Below are positions 33,697 to 42,850 of a stretch of 64,000 nucleotides of DNA, piece by piece. The translations under genes and the position numbers were made by a program. The number at the start of each line of letters is the position of its first letter. Position 1 is the stretch's first letter. This DNA comes from Microvirga sp. BSC39. Its GTDB lineage: Bacteria; Pseudomonadota; Alphaproteobacteria; Rhizobiales; Beijerinckiaceae. The notes under the pieces are model-generated. The model saw only the letters and a list, made by a program, of their open reading frames with translations, was not told where the DNA came from and did no database searches. The DNA is taken from positions 124,001 to 188,000 of the forward strand of contig NZ_JPUG01000068.1 of assembly GCF_000739015.1 (NCBI RefSeq). Direction: 5' to 3'.

Positions 33697-34716
33697 ATGA
33701 AAAAGGCTCTCGTAACGATTGCCTTCGGTCTGACGGCCAGCCTGTTCGCCACGGCCGCTTCGGCCCAGGCTACGCTCAACAGCGTGAAGCAGAAGGGCTT
33801 TCTGACCTGCGGCTCGAACACGGGTCTCGCCGGCTTCGGCCAGCCTGACGCCCAGGGCAACTGGACCGGCCTCGACGTGGACCTCTGCCGCGCCATCGCA
33901 GCCGCGATCTTCGACGATCCGACCAAGGTTCGCTATATCCCGCTCGCCGCCAAGGACCGCTTCACGGCGCTCCAGTCGGGCGAGGTGGACGTGCTGTCCC
34001 GCAACTCGACCGCGACCATGTCGCGCGACACGCAGCTCGGCCTCGACTTCCCGGCCATCAACTACTTCGACGGCCAGGGCTTCATGGTCCGCAAGAAGCT
34101 CGGCGTCTCCTCCGCCAAAGAGCTGAACGGCGCCTCGATCTGCACCCAGCAGGGCACCACGACCGAGCTGAACCTCGCCGACTACTTCCGTGCCAACAAC
34201 ATGAAGTACGAAGTGGTGGCGTTCGCGACCTCCGACGAAACCTTCAAGGCCTATGACGCCGGCCGCTGCGACGCCTTCACCACGGACGCCTCCGGCCTCT
34301 ATGCCGAGCGTCTGCGCGCCTCGGCTCCGGACGATCATATCGTCCTGCCCGAGATCATCTCGAAGGAGCCGCTTGGCCCGGCAGTCCGCCACGGCGACAA
34401 CCAGTGGGGCGACATCGTCCGCTGGACCCACATGGCCATGCTGAACGCTGAAGAGCTCGGCGTCACCAAGGCCAATGTCGACCAGATGAAGACCTCCGAC
34501 AACCCGGAGATCAAGCGTCTGCTCGGCACGGAAGGCAAGTTCGGCGAGACCGTCGGCCTGACCAACGACTGGGCCGTGCGCGTCATCAAGCACGTGGGCA
34601 ACTACGGCGAGTCGTTCGAGAAGAACGTCGGCGAAGGCTCGCGCCTGAAGATCAAGCGCGGCCAGAACGCGCTCTGGACCAAGGGCGGCCTGCAATACGG
34701 CATCCCGGTTCGCTAA
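33697..34716 (+). CDS. aapJ: General L-amino acid ABC transporter, periplasmic binding protein
   Basis: 339 residues, with Sec signal (VTIAFGLTASLFATAASA). The start is ATG 33697 with GGGAG; the open frame upstream is not coding. Binding-protein family 3 motif: GLDVDLCRAIAAAIFDDPTKV, and DVLSRNSTATMSRD in the ligand pocket. Matches the AapJ/BztA type, longer than glutamine-only binding proteins. First gene of aapJQMP, which imports a broad range of L-amino acids. A strong stem-loop follows. Confidence 0.93.
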   Translation: MKKALVTIAFGLTASLFATAASAQATLNSVKQKGFLTCGSNTGLAGFGQPDAQGNWTGLDVDLCRAIAAAIFDDPTKVRYIPLAAKDRFTALQSGEVDVLSRNSTATMSRDTQLGLDFPAINYFDGQGFMVRKKLGVSSAKELNGASICTQQGTTTELNLADYFRANNMKYEVVAFATSDETFKAYDAGRCDAFTTDASGLYAERLRASAPDDHIVLPEIISKEPLGPAVRHGDNQWGDIVRWTHMAMLNAEELGVTKANVDQMKTSDNPEIKRLLGTEGKFGETVGLTNDWAVRVIKHVGNYGESFEKNVGEGSRLKIKRGQNALWTKGGLQYGIPVR

Positions 34717-34729
34717 GCGATCCGAAAAC

Positions 34730-34755
34730 AGGGCGCCCGGGTCTCCCGGGCGCCC
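34730..34755 (+). promoter_or_regulatory. Intercistronic stem-loop between aapJ and aapQ
   Basis: Arms AGGGCGCCCGGG and CCCGGGCGCCCT around TCT. No T-run follows, so this is more likely an mRNA-stabilising or processing hairpin that lets the binding protein be made in excess, as in other importer operons (inference). Confidence 0.65.
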
Positions 34756-34843
34756 TTCAAGAATACACCTCGACAATAACAAAAAGCCGCTTGACCCGGG
34801 CACGAACAGGGGATGACGGCCGGGTATCGAGAGCCGCCAGAGG

Positions 34844-36055
34844 ATGAACTCAGTGCAGACCGCTGTCAGTCAGACATCGCCCCCCAAGAAATCGTTTCTC
34901 TACGATCCGAAGGTTCGTGGAATTTTTTATCAGGTCGTCCTCGTCGCCGCGGTCATCTTCCTGTTCTATGTGGCCGCAACGAACGCCATCGAGAACCTGC
35001 AGCGCGCCAGGATTGCCTCAGGCTTCGGCTTCCTCAACAACACGGCCGGCTTCGACATCAGCCAGACCCTGATCCAGTTCAGCGCGGCAGGCAGCACCTA
35101 TGGCGATGCCTTCATCGTCGGCCTCCTGAACACGCTGATCGTCTCGGCCATCGGCATCTTTTTCACGACCTTCCTGGGCTTCCTGGTTGGCATCGCGCGC
35201 CTGTCCAAGAACTGGATGGTGGCGAAGGTCGCCATGGTCTACGTGGAGGTTCTGCGCAACGTCCCGCTGCTGGTCCAGCTGCTGTTCTGGTACATCGCGG
35301 TGCTCGGCGCTCTGCCGCAGCCGCGCAACTCCCTCGAGATGGGCGCTGGATTCTACCTGAATTCCCGCGGCCTGTTCATGGCCAAGCCCCTCTGGGCGCC
35401 CAACATTGGGGTGCTCGTCACCGTTCTCGTTCTCGGCTTGGTCGGCAGCTTCTTCTATCGCCGCTGGGCGAGGATTCAGCAGGAGCAGACCGGCCGGCAA
35501 TCCCCTGTCATCAAGGTGACGCTCACCCTGGTCTTCGTCCTGCCGATCCTGACCTGGATCGTGCTGGCGCTGTTCGGTGCCAATCCCATCAGCTTCGAGA
35601 TGCCGCGCAAGGGCACGTTCAACCTCACCGGCGGCATGCAGATCCTGCCGGAATTCGTGGCGCTGCTTCTCGGCCTCGTCACCTATACGGCGGCCTTCAT
35701 CGCCGAAGTCGTCCGCGCCGGTATCCTCGCAGTCTCGAAAGGACAGACGGAAGCCGCGGGATCCCTTGGTCTTCCGCCGGGCAAGATCCTTCGCCTGGTG
35801 GTGATCCCCCAGGCCATGCGCGTCATCATCCCGCCGCTGACGAGCCAGTACCTGAACCTGACGAAGAACTCGTCGCTGGCTGTCGCCATCGGGTATCCGG
35901 ATCTCGTGCAGGTCTTCATGGGAACCGTGCTCAACCAGACAGGCCAGGCCATCGAGGTGGTGGTGATCACCATGGGCGTGTACCTGACCATCAGCCTGCT
36001 GACCTCGGCCTTCATGAACGTCTACAACCGCCGTGTGGCGATCGTCGAACGGTAG
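34844..36055 (+). CDS. aapQ: General L-amino acid ABC transporter permease
   Basis: 403-residue His/Glu/Gln/Arg-type permease with a long N-terminal cytoplasmic part and about eight hydrophobic segments. Conserved motifs: VEVLRNVPLLVQLLFWY and the EAA loop EAAGSLGLPPGKILRLVVIPQAMRVIIPP. The unusual insertion between transmembrane segments is typical of AapQ. Start ATG 34844 has AGAGG upstream. Followed eight bases later by aapM. Confidence 0.93.
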   Translation: MNSVQTAVSQTSPPKKSFLYDPKVRGIFYQVVLVAAVIFLFYVAATNAIENLQRARIASGFGFLNNTAGFDISQTLIQFSAAGSTYGDAFIVGLLNTLIVSAIGIFFTTFLGFLVGIARLSKNWMVAKVAMVYVEVLRNVPLLVQLLFWYIAVLGALPQPRNSLEMGAGFYLNSRGLFMAKPLWAPNIGVLVTVLVLGLVGSFFYRRWARIQQEQTGRQSPVIKVTLTLVFVLPILTWIVLALFGANPISFEMPRKGTFNLTGGMQILPEFVALLLGLVTYTAAFIAEVVRAGILAVSKGQTEAAGSLGLPPGKILRLVVIPQAMRVIIPPLTSQYLNLTKNSSLAVAIGYPDLVQVFMGTVLNQTGQAIEVVVITMGVYLTISLLTSAFMNVYNRRVAIVER

Positions 36056-36063
36056 GAGATCCC

Positions 36064-37383
36064 ATGAGCACCGCCGTCGACATGCCCAATTTCGTCCGCG
36101 CCAGGGAGGTGGAGGCTCTGCCCCCGCCCAATCTGGCCCGAGGACCCATCGCCTGGATCCGGGAGAATCTCTTTTCCGGCCCCTTCAACACGATCCTGAC
36201 CCTGGTGGTGTTCTACCTCCTGTATGTCAGCGTTCCGCCGCTCATGAAGTTCCTTATCATTGATGCGGTCTGGACCGGCACCGACCGGGCCGCCTGCCGC
36301 GCCGACACGGGCGGCAGCGAGAGCGGCGCCTGCTGGGCCTTCATCTGGGACAAGCTCAACTACTTCATCTACGGCTCCTACACGATATCGGAGCGCTGGC
36401 GGGTGAACATCTTCTTCGCCCTCCTGGCCATCGGCGTCGTGTGGCTCCTGTGGCTGAAGGCGCCGCGGCGGGACCTGGGAGCGGTCTATTTCTTCTGGGT
36501 GTTCCCGGTCGTCTCCTACATCCTACTGACGGGCGGCAACGAGAGCTTCAGCGGCCGCTTCTGGATCGGGTTCGCCATCTTCGGCGCATTGGTGATCGCC
36601 CTCTTCGCCTTCGTGGCCGCGTTGCTCAAGGCCTCCCTGCGCCCAGCCTTCATCCTGGGTGGCGGCATCGTGGGCGTGATCGGCGTGACCCTCGCTCTGG
36701 TCGATCTCGATTTCGGCCTCGCCCATGTGCCCACGTCCCTGTGGGGCGGCGTTCTCGTCACCCTGCTGGTGGCGACGGTCGGCATCGTGGTGTCGCTGCC
36801 GTTCGGCATCGTGCTGGCCCTCGGGCGGCGCTCGAAGCTGCCGATCGTCAGGATGGCCTCGGTGATCTTCATCGAGTTCGTGCGCGGCGTGCCGCTGATC
36901 ACGGTCCTGATCATGGCCAACACCATGCTGCCGCTCTTCCTGCCGGGCGACATGACGGTGGATCGCCTGCTGCGGCCGCTCATCGGCACGGCGCTCTTCG
37001 CCTCCGCCTATATGGCCGAGGTGGTGCGCGGCGGCCTTCAGGCCATGCCGAAGGGGCAGTATGAGGGTGCGATGTCGCTCGGCCTCAACTACCCGCAGAT
37101 GATGTCCCTCATCATCCTGCCGCAGGCCCTGCGCATCGTGATCCCCGGCATCGTGAACACCTTCATCGGCCTGTTCAAGGATACCTCCCTGGTGGCCATC
37201 GTGGGCATCTTCGATCTGGTCAAAACCATCGAGGCGTCGCGCATCGATCCCGCCTGGGCGGCGCCCACCATCGGCATCACGGGCTATGCCTTTGCAGCCC
37301 TGTTCTACTTCGTCTTCTGCTTTGGCATGTCGCGATACTCCCTCGGGGTCGAGCGGCGCCTTGCGGCTGGTCAGAAACGGTAA
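36064..37383 (+). CDS. aapM: General L-amino acid ABC transporter permease
   Basis: 439-residue partner permease. Motifs FIEFVRGVPLITVLIM and EGAMSLGLNYPQMMSLIILPQ. ATG 36064 with TAGGAG upstream. The frame stays open far upstream through aapQ, but the part before 36064 is the wrong frame of aapQ. A polar insertion with paired cysteines (RAACRADTGGSESGACW) lies in an external loop near residues 75-95. Confidence 0.93.
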   Translation: MSTAVDMPNFVRAREVEALPPPNLARGPIAWIRENLFSGPFNTILTLVVFYLLYVSVPPLMKFLIIDAVWTGTDRAACRADTGGSESGACWAFIWDKLNYFIYGSYTISERWRVNIFFALLAIGVVWLLWLKAPRRDLGAVYFFWVFPVVSYILLTGGNESFSGRFWIGFAIFGALVIALFAFVAALLKASLRPAFILGGGIVGVIGVTLALVDLDFGLAHVPTSLWGGVLVTLLVATVGIVVSLPFGIVLALGRRSKLPIVRMASVIFIEFVRGVPLITVLIMANTMLPLFLPGDMTVDRLLRPLIGTALFASAYMAEVVRGGLQAMPKGQYEGAMSLGLNYPQMMSLIILPQALRIVIPGIVNTFIGLFKDTSLVAIVGIFDLVKTIEASRIDPAWAAPTIGITGYAFAALFYFVFCFGMSRYSLGVERRLAAGQKR

Positions 37384-37389
37384 ACAATC

Positions 37390-38178
37390 ATGGCAACGAC
37401 AATGTCTGCTCAGCATATTCCTTCCGCCACGATCGACCCGAACGCCCAGCCGGCGATCGAGATGATCGATGTCCATAAGTGGTTCGGCGAGTTCCACGTT
37501 CTGCGGGACATCAACCTGAACGTGAAGCGCGGCGAGCGCATCGTGATCTGCGGCCCCTCGGGCTCCGGCAAGTCCACGATGATCCGCTGCATCAACCGCC
37601 TTGAGGAGCACCAGAAGGGCCGCATCATCGTCGACGGCGTCGAGCTGCTGGACGACCTCAAGCGCATCGACGAGGTGCGCCGCGATGTCGGCATGGTGTT
37701 CCAGCACTTCAACCTCTTCCCGCACCTGACGATCCTCGAGAACTGCACGCTCGCGCCGATCTGGGTGAAGAAGATGCCCCGCAAGGAGGCCGAGGAGGTC
37801 GCCATGCACTACCTGACCCGGGTCAAGATCCCGGAGCAGGCCAACAAGTACCCGGGCCAGCTCTCCGGCGGCCAGCAGCAGCGCGTGGCGATCGCCCGCT
37901 CCCTGTGCATGAGCCCCAAGATCATGCTGTTCGACGAGCCGACCTCGGCGCTGGATCCCGAGATGGTGAAGGAAGTGCTCGACACCATGGTGGGCTTGGC
38001 CGACGAGGGCATGACCATGCTGTGCGTGACCCACGAGATGGGCTTCGCCCGCCAGGTGGCCGACCGGGTGATCTTCATGGATTACGGGCAGATCGTGGAG
38101 ATGAACACGCCGGACGAGTTCTTCCGCAACCCGCAGCACGAGCGCACCCGGCTCTTTCTGTCCCAGATCCTGCACTGA
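37390..38178 (+). CDS. aapP: General L-amino acid ABC transporter ATP-binding protein
   Basis: 262-residue ATPase energising AapQM. Walker [10 protein letters not shown] near residue 57, [10 protein letters not shown], signature LSGGQQQR, Walker [14 protein letters not shown], switch His in THEMGFA. Six bases after aapM. The operon ends with the terminator at 38198. Confidence 0.95.
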   Translation: MATTMSAQHIPSATIDPNAQPAIEMIDVHKWFGEFHVLRDINLNVKRGERIVICGPSGSGKSTMIRCINRLEEHQKGRIIVDGVELLDDLKRIDEVRRDVGMVFQHFNLFPHLTILENCTLAPIWVKKMPRKEAEEVAMHYLTRVKIPEQANKYPGQLSGGQQQRVAIARSLCMSPKIMLFDEPTSALDPEMVKEVLDTMVGLADEGMTMLCVTHEMGFARQVADRVIFMDYGQIVEMNTPDEFFRNPQHERTRLFLSQILH

Positions 38179-38197
38179 GGCGGATCCCGCGAGACGC

Positions 38198-38228
38198 AAA
38201 AGGCCCCGAGATCGCTCGGGGCCTTTTT
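38198..38228 (+). terminator. Rho-independent terminator of aapJQMP
   Basis: AAGGCCCCGAG, loop ATCG, CTCGGGGCCTT, then TTTT; 20 bases after the aapP stop. A textbook intrinsic terminator. Confidence 0.93.
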
Positions 38229-38257
38229 TCTTTTGCCTGATTGTCCATTCCCGCGTC

Positions 38258-38280
38258 ATGGCCGGGCCTGTCCCGGCCAT
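38258..38280. repeat. Short intergenic palindrome
   Basis: Arms ATGGCCGGG and CCCGGCCAT around CCTGT, within a longer stretch CGTCATGGCCGGGCCTGTCC. Elements of this sequence are frequent between genes in Rhizobiales genomes (recollection, not searched). Only one copy seen in the window. Confidence 0.6.
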
Positions 38281-38365
38281 CCCGATCTCGAAAGGCGCTG
38301 TGCTTCACCGATCGGGATCACCGGCACAAGGACGGTGACGACCTCGGGCGAATGGTCAGTGAGGG

Positions 38366-39223
38366 TTACGAACTCTTCTTCGCCGGCCCTGTGGCTACCG
38401 GCAGATCCTCCCGCGCGCCCCATTCGGCCCAGGCGCCGTCATAGATCGCCTTGATCGGGCGGCCGGCAACCTCGAATGCAACGCCGAGAATGGCCGCCGA
38501 GACCCCGGAGCCGCAGCTGGTGATCACGGGCTGGCCAGGATCGACGCCGGCCTCGGCGATGGCCTTCTCGAGACCCTCTTTGTCCTTCAGGCGGCCGTTC
38601 TCAATGATCCGGTCGAAGGGCAGATTGAGGCTGCCCGGGATGTGACCCATGCGAAGGCCGGGCCGTGGTTCGGGGGCTTCGCCCTGGAAGCGGTCGGCCG
38701 GTCGGGCATCGACCACCTGGGCGGCATTCGATTGCAGGGATTGCTGCACGGCCGTGGCATCCGCCACGACGGAGGGGTTGAAACTGGGGGTGAAGGTGCG
38801 GGACGCGCGGGGCTTTTCCGGACCGGTCTCGACCGGCCGTCCTTCGGCCTTCCAGGCGGGAAAGCCGCCGTCGAGGATCGAGACATTGCGCGCACCGAAG
38901 GCCTGGAAGGTCCAGCGGACCCGTGGGGCCGAGAACAGGCCGGCGCCATCGTAGACGACGATGGTCATGCTCTCGCTGATCCCCATCGCGCCGGCGGCCT
39001 TCGCGAACTCCTCGGGCGAGGGCAGCATGTGGGGCAGGGACGACGAGGTGTCCTTCACGGTGTCGATGTCGAAGCGCACCGCGCCGGGAATGTGACCCGC
39101 GAGATACTCGGCCTGCGAATCGCGGTTCTGCGTGGGCAGATACCAGGAACCGTCCACGACCACGAGGTTCGGGTCGTTCAGGTGTTCCTGCAGCCAAACG
39201 GTCGACACGAACGGTTGGGACAT
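38366..39223 (-). CDS. sseA: 3-mercaptopyruvate sulfurtransferase
   Basis: 285 residues, two rhodanese domains in tandem; only the second is catalytic. Active-site loop CGSGVSA near residue 235 is the mercaptopyruvate type (thiosulfate enzymes have CRKGVT). The linker signature RVRWTFQAFGARNVSILDGG is intact. AGGAG precedes the ATG. It transfers sulfur from 3-mercaptopyruvate to thiol acceptors or cyanide. Confidence 0.92.
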   Translation of the reverse strand: MSQPFVSTVWLQEHLNDPNLVVVDGSWYLPTQNRDSQAEYLAGHIPGAVRFDIDTVKDTSSSLPHMLPSPEEFAKAAGAMGISESMTIVVYDGAGLFSAPRVRWTFQAFGARNVSILDGGFPAWKAEGRPVETGPEKPRASRTFTPSFNPSVVADATAVQQSLQSNAAQVVDARPADRFQGEAPEPRPGLRMGHIPGSLNLPFDRIIENGRLKDKEGLEKAIAEAGVDPGQPVITSCGSGVSAAILGVAFEVAGRPIKAIYDGAWAEWGAREDLPVATGPAKKSS

Positions 39224-39253
39224 GGGCCACTCCTTTCGGATGGGAGATAGGGT

Positions 39254-39976
39254 TCAGTCGGCAAGGGACAGGCGAACGCGCCGGTTCTGCTTGCCCTTCT
39301 TCTCGATGTCGGTGATCACGACCGTGCCAATCTCAGCCGTGCGCCGCACATGGGTGCCGCCGCAGGGCTGAAGATCGATTCCCTCGATCTCCACAAGACG
39401 CACTCGTCCTGACCCACGCGGGGGCTTCACCGACATGGTTTTGACGAGGCCGGGATTGGCATCGAGTTCCTCATCGGTGATCCAGCGCTCCGTGACGGGA
39501 GCGTCACGGGCCACCAGCGCGTTCAGTTGGTCCGTGATCGCTGCCTTGTCGAGGCCCGCATCCTGGATGTCGAAATCGAGCCTCCCGTCGCCATCGCCGA
39601 TGGAACCGCCGGTAACCGGGTAGGGCAGCACCACGCTGAGCAGATGAAGCGCCGTGTGGACGCGCATGCGCTTGAGGCGCCGCGGCCAGTCGAGCTGCAG
39701 GGTCACGGTGTCGCCTTCCGCCAGCCGGGAGGCTGCTTCCGTCCCGACCAGATGCGCCACCTGCGAGCGGTCAGCGGCGTAGACGGTGTTGGTGATCTCG
39801 ATCCTGTCGCCATCGGCCTTCACGAGCGCGCCCACGTCGCCCGGCTGCCCGCCGCCCTGGGCGTAGAACACCGTGCGGTCGAGAATGACGCCGCCCTCCG
39901 GCGTGATCCCGAGAACCCGCGCGTCGCAGGAGGTGGCATAGGCATCGTCGCGGAAAAGCAGTGTCGTGGCGGTCAT
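39254..39976 (-). CDS. Alanyl-tRNA editing protein, AlaX type
   Basis: Free-standing editing domain that hydrolyses Ser- or Gly-tRNA(Ala). 240 residues from ATG 39976 (MTATTLLFRDDAY). It has FYAQGGGQPGD, the first zinc pair HTALHLLS and the second pair CGGTHV, as in the editing domain of AlaRS. The open frame upstream to 40255 overlaps the photolyase gene and is not used. 58 bases downstream of phrB on the same strand. Confidence 0.9.
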   Translation of the reverse strand: MTATTLLFRDDAYATSCDARVLGITPEGGVILDRTVFYAQGGGQPGDVGALVKADGDRIEITNTVYAADRSQVAHLVGTEAASRLAEGDTVTLQLDWPRRLKRMRVHTALHLLSVVLPYPVTGGSIGDGDGRLDFDIQDAGLDKAAITDQLNALVARDAPVTERWITDEELDANPGLVKTMSVKPPRGSGRVRLVEIEGIDLQPCGGTHVRRTAEIGTVVITDIEKKGKQNRRVRLSLAD

Positions 39977-40034
39977 GAGCGTCTCAACATATGGAAAGGC
40001 GAGGGGCGATGCTGACGGCAACGGGCGCGGCGGG

Positions 40035-41540
40035 TCAAGCCATTCCCGCCGTCGGATGGCAGGGAGCGGGTTCGGATGCCAAGTCCCGCAGGCTGCGAAA
40101 GGCCTCAAGGGCGCGCTCGCGGGCCGGGCCGTGAGGGACGATGGGTTCCGGATAGGTGTCGCCCAAAACGACACCCGCTTCACGAAGCACGCCGGGCGTA
40201 GCTTCCCACGGCTTGTGGATGAAGGCCGATGGGAGCCGCGCGAGTTCGGGAACATAGGCTCGAATGTAGTCCCCGTCCGGATCGAACTTCTCGCCCTGGG
40301 TCACCGGGTTGAAAATCCGGTGGAAGGGAGCCGAGTCGGGGCCGGAGCCTGCGATCCATTGCCAGCTGAAGGCGTTGTTGGCCGGGTCCGCATCGACGAG
40401 AGTGTCCCAGAACCAGGCCTCGCCCCGGCGCCAGTCGGTCAGCAGGTGCTTCACCAGGAAGGAGGCGGTGATCATGCGCACCCGGTTATGCATCCAGCCT
40501 GTCCGCCAGAGCTGGCGCATGCCGGCATCGACGATAGGGTAGCCGGTGAGGCCTCTCTGCCAGGCCCGCAATGCCTGGCGATCTTCGCTCCAGGGGAAGT
40601 TCTCAAACCGGCTGCTGTGTGGCCTGTCCGGCAGATGCGGGTAGAAATGAAGCAGCTGGTGGGTGAAGTCGCGCCAGGCGATCTCGCTCAGGAACTTCTC
40701 CGCATCCCGCTCCAGTCCGGGCTCGGCCTCGACCGCATTCCTAACCGAATGCCAAATCTGCCGCGGGCTGATCTCCCCGAAGCGCAGGTGCGGCGACAGG
40801 CGCGAGGTGCCCGCCTGCGAAGGCCGATCCCGCCCCTGGGCGTAGCCCTTCAGGCCTGTTTCGACGAACCGGGAGAGCTTGGCTTGAGCGACGTGCTCGC
40901 CCCGCTGCCATTCCTGCCTCATTCCGGCCGCCCAGTCCGGGGATGAGGGTTCGAGGCCGAGATCCGCCAGCGAGACGGCCTGATCGAGAATCGATGGCGC
41001 CCAGACGCCGCCGCTTAGCCCTCGAGGAGCTGATATTGGAGGTTTGATCGACCGGGCGTTCACGGCCCGAAGGTAGGGGGTGAAGACCTGGAATGGCTTG
41101 CCGGCCTGGTTCGTGATCTCCCAGGGCTCGTGCAGGAGACGACCGTTGAAGCTGTGAGCCCTGATGCCGCGATCAGCCAACCGCGCCTTGATGGCGCTGT
41201 CGATGGCAATTTCGGCCGCGTCATAGCGGCGGTTCCAGTAGATGGCCGCAGCGCCGCTTTCCCGCACCACATTTTCGACGACGGACAGAGGGGAGCCTCT
41301 CAGGAGGAGTAGGCTGGAGCCGGCGCGCTCCAAGGCGTCGCCGAGCGCCTTCAGCGATCCATGCAGCCACCAGCGGGCTGCGCCTCCAAGCCGACGGATG
41401 CCCTCGGACCCGTCGTCGAGCACGTAGAAGCATAGAACCTGCGATCCGGTTACCGCCGCTGCGGACAGGGCAGGGTTGTCGCTCAGGCGATGATCGTCGC
41501 GAAACCAGACGAGGACGGGGGCAGGTGAATCGCTGTTCAT
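40035..41540 (-). CDS. phrB: Deoxyribodipyrimidine photolyase
   Basis: 501-residue FAD-dependent light-driven repair enzyme for cyclobutane pyrimidine dimers. N-terminal alpha/beta antenna domain (WFRDDHRLSDNPAL), C-terminal FAD domain with TSRLSPHLRFGEISPRQ, WRDFTHQLLHFYP, GMRQLWRTGWMHNRVRM and NNAFSWQWIAGSGPD. These match class I CPD photolyases rather than FeS-BCP. Start ATG without a clear ribosome site. Confidence 0.93.
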   Translation of the reverse strand: MNSDSPAPVLVWFRDDHRLSDNPALSAAAVTGSQVLCFYVLDDGSEGIRRLGGAARWWLHGSLKALGDALERAGSSLLLLRGSPLSVVENVVRESGAAAIYWNRRYDAAEIAIDSAIKARLADRGIRAHSFNGRLLHEPWEITNQAGKPFQVFTPYLRAVNARSIKPPISAPRGLSGGVWAPSILDQAVSLADLGLEPSSPDWAAGMRQEWQRGEHVAQAKLSRFVETGLKGYAQGRDRPSQAGTSRLSPHLRFGEISPRQIWHSVRNAVEAEPGLERDAEKFLSEIAWRDFTHQLLHFYPHLPDRPHSSRFENFPWSEDRQALRAWQRGLTGYPIVDAGMRQLWRTGWMHNRVRMITASFLVKHLLTDWRRGEAWFWDTLVDADPANNAFSWQWIAGSGPDSAPFHRIFNPVTQGEKFDPDGDYIRAYVPELARLPSAFIHKPWEATPGVLREAGVVLGDTYPEPIVPHGPARERALEAFRSLRDLASEPAPCHPTAGMA

Positions 41541-41621
41541 GCCGACACCATACAGCCACGCTTACCGTGCGCGACACCGCAGATGGCGAAGATCGACAGC
41601 TTGTGATGGAGAGGTGAAGGT

Positions 41622-41696
41622 TGGCTCCGGCGGTAGGATTCGAACCTACGACCAACGGATTAACAGTCCGCTGCGCTACCGCTGCGCCACGCCGGA
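41622..41696 (-). tRNA. tRNA-Asn (GTT)
   Basis: Acceptor arms TCCGGCG and CGCCGGA, discriminator G and encoded CCA, T-arm GTAGG-TTCGAAT-CCTAC, anticodon loop CTGTTAA in a 5-bp stem. Full cloverleaf of 75 bases. Confidence 0.97.
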
Positions 41697-41906
41697 ATAA
41701 GCCTAACCTCCAAAGAAGCCGATATATGAGCTTCTCGAGCGCCGCGGTGTCTTCAAAGACCGTTCCCCGGCGAGGTGGGAGGCATATAGCACGGGTTTTG
41801 AGCGTTGCAACCCCCTTGTTGGCGCGCGAGAGTTCAAAAGGGGCTGTTGCTCTTTGGGGGGACGCTTGCTATGGAGCAGCCGTCGCGTTCGCGGCACGCC
41901 CCGGAT

Positions 41907-41980
41907 GGCCTCGTGGCGGAGTGGTTACGCAGAGGACTGCAAATCCTTGCACCCCGGTTCGATTCCGGGCGAGGCCTCCA
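41907..41980 (+). tRNA. tRNA-Cys (GCA)
   Basis: Acceptor arms GGCCTCG and CGAGGCC, discriminator T and encoded CCA, T-arm CCCGG-TTCGATT-CCGGG, anticodon loop CTGCAAA. 74 bases, divergent from tRNA-Asn. Confidence 0.97.
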
Positions 41981-42002
41981 ACAATTTCTAAAGGCACTGT
42001 CG

Positions 42003-42665
42003 ATGGTCGATTTCGCTCAAGCGCGCCGTATCATGGTTGATGGCCAGCTGCGCACTTTCGATGTGAACGACATTCCCCTTCTCGACGCCATCGACAGCGT
42101 GCCGCGCGAGCTTTTCGTGCTGCCGGGCCGTGAAGAGCTTGCCTATATCGACCAAGACGTTCTCGTCAGCGACGGCCCCGAACGGCGCTACATGCTCTCG
42201 CCGATGATCCTGGGGCGCCTGGTTCAGGCTCTCGGGATCGATGCAGGCGACCGCGTGCTCGACGTGGCCTGCGGCCGTGGCTACGCCTCGGCGGTGTTCA
42301 GCGAGCTCGGGGCTCAGGTCACGGCGCTCGAAGCCGACGATACTCTTGCCGGCGCGGCGCGGCAAAGCCTGAGCGCAGCCGGCGCAGGAAACGTCACAGT
42401 CGTGACGGGACCTCTGGAGCAAGGCCACGCGGGCAATGCTCCCTACGATGCCATTCTCATCAACGGTGCCGTCGAGGTTCGCCCGGAAGCGCTGCTCCAG
42501 CAGCTTGCCGAAGGCGGGCGACTGGCCTGTGTGAAGGGCCGCGGGCGCGCAGCCCGGGCGACCCTTTATGTGCGCACCGGCGATGCTGTCGGCGAGCGCG
42601 CCCTGTTCGAGGCGGCCGCTCCCCTGCTGGCTCCGTTTGTTCAGGTCCCTGGCTTCACGTTCTAA
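42003..42665 (+). CDS. pcm: Protein-L-isoaspartate O-methyltransferase-like protein
   Basis: 220 residues, 22 bases after tRNA-Cys. SAM-binding Rossmann domain with motif I VLDVACGRGYASA and LEADDTLAGAA; N-terminal ARRIMVDGQLRTFDVND and IDSVPRELFVL are typical of the alphaproteobacterial Pcm-like group located before tolC. Motif I differs from the classical VGTGSGY and the substrate loop before it (SDGPERRYMLSP) is divergent, so isoaspartyl repair activity is not assured. Confidence 0.8.
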   Translation: MVDFAQARRIMVDGQLRTFDVNDIPLLDAIDSVPRELFVLPGREELAYIDQDVLVSDGPERRYMLSPMILGRLVQALGIDAGDRVLDVACGRGYASAVFSELGAQVTALEADDTLAGAARQSLSAAGAGNVTVVTGPLEQGHAGNAPYDAILINGAVEVRPEALLQQLAEGGRLACVKGRGRAARATLYVRTGDAVGERALFEAAAPLLAPFVQVPGFTF

Positions 42666-42706
42666 TCCTTTCCAAATCCTTTATTTCTCGGTTTGGCGGT
42701 GTCGCT

Positions 42707-42731
42707 TTTTTGCGCCACCCGGGCGCAAAAA
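42707..42731. repeat. Inverted repeat upstream of the tolC-family gene
   Basis: Arms TTTTTGCGCC (42707-42716) and GGCGCAAAAA (42722-42731) around ACCCG, 40 bases after the pcm stop. The T-run is on the wrong side for an intrinsic terminator; could be an operator for the outer-membrane gene. Confidence 0.5.
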
Positions 42732-42850
42732 TGGAATTGAGTGCAGCGCGTTGTTGCCGACTCGGTTCCCTTGGGTATTGTTGCGCTTTGAGTCGGAACG
42801 ATTTCTAAAATGGCGTCGATGGCGGTCGATGGCCTTGAATCGCTAGGCAG

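Noticed and set aside
34813..36063. 856-residue open frame that runs into aapM
   Set aside because: The part before 36064 is an alternative frame of aapQ; its translation is Arg/Gly/His/Pro-rich with no family motif, and aapM has its own ATG and ribosome site.
36523..38280. 585-residue open frame on the minus strand
   Set aside because: Opposite aapM and aapP; shadow of two well supported genes and includes the terminator.
42707..42731. Inverted repeat considered as terminator of pcm
   Set aside because: The T-run precedes the stem and an A-run follows, so it does not have intrinsic-terminator form on either strand; kept only as an inverted repeat.
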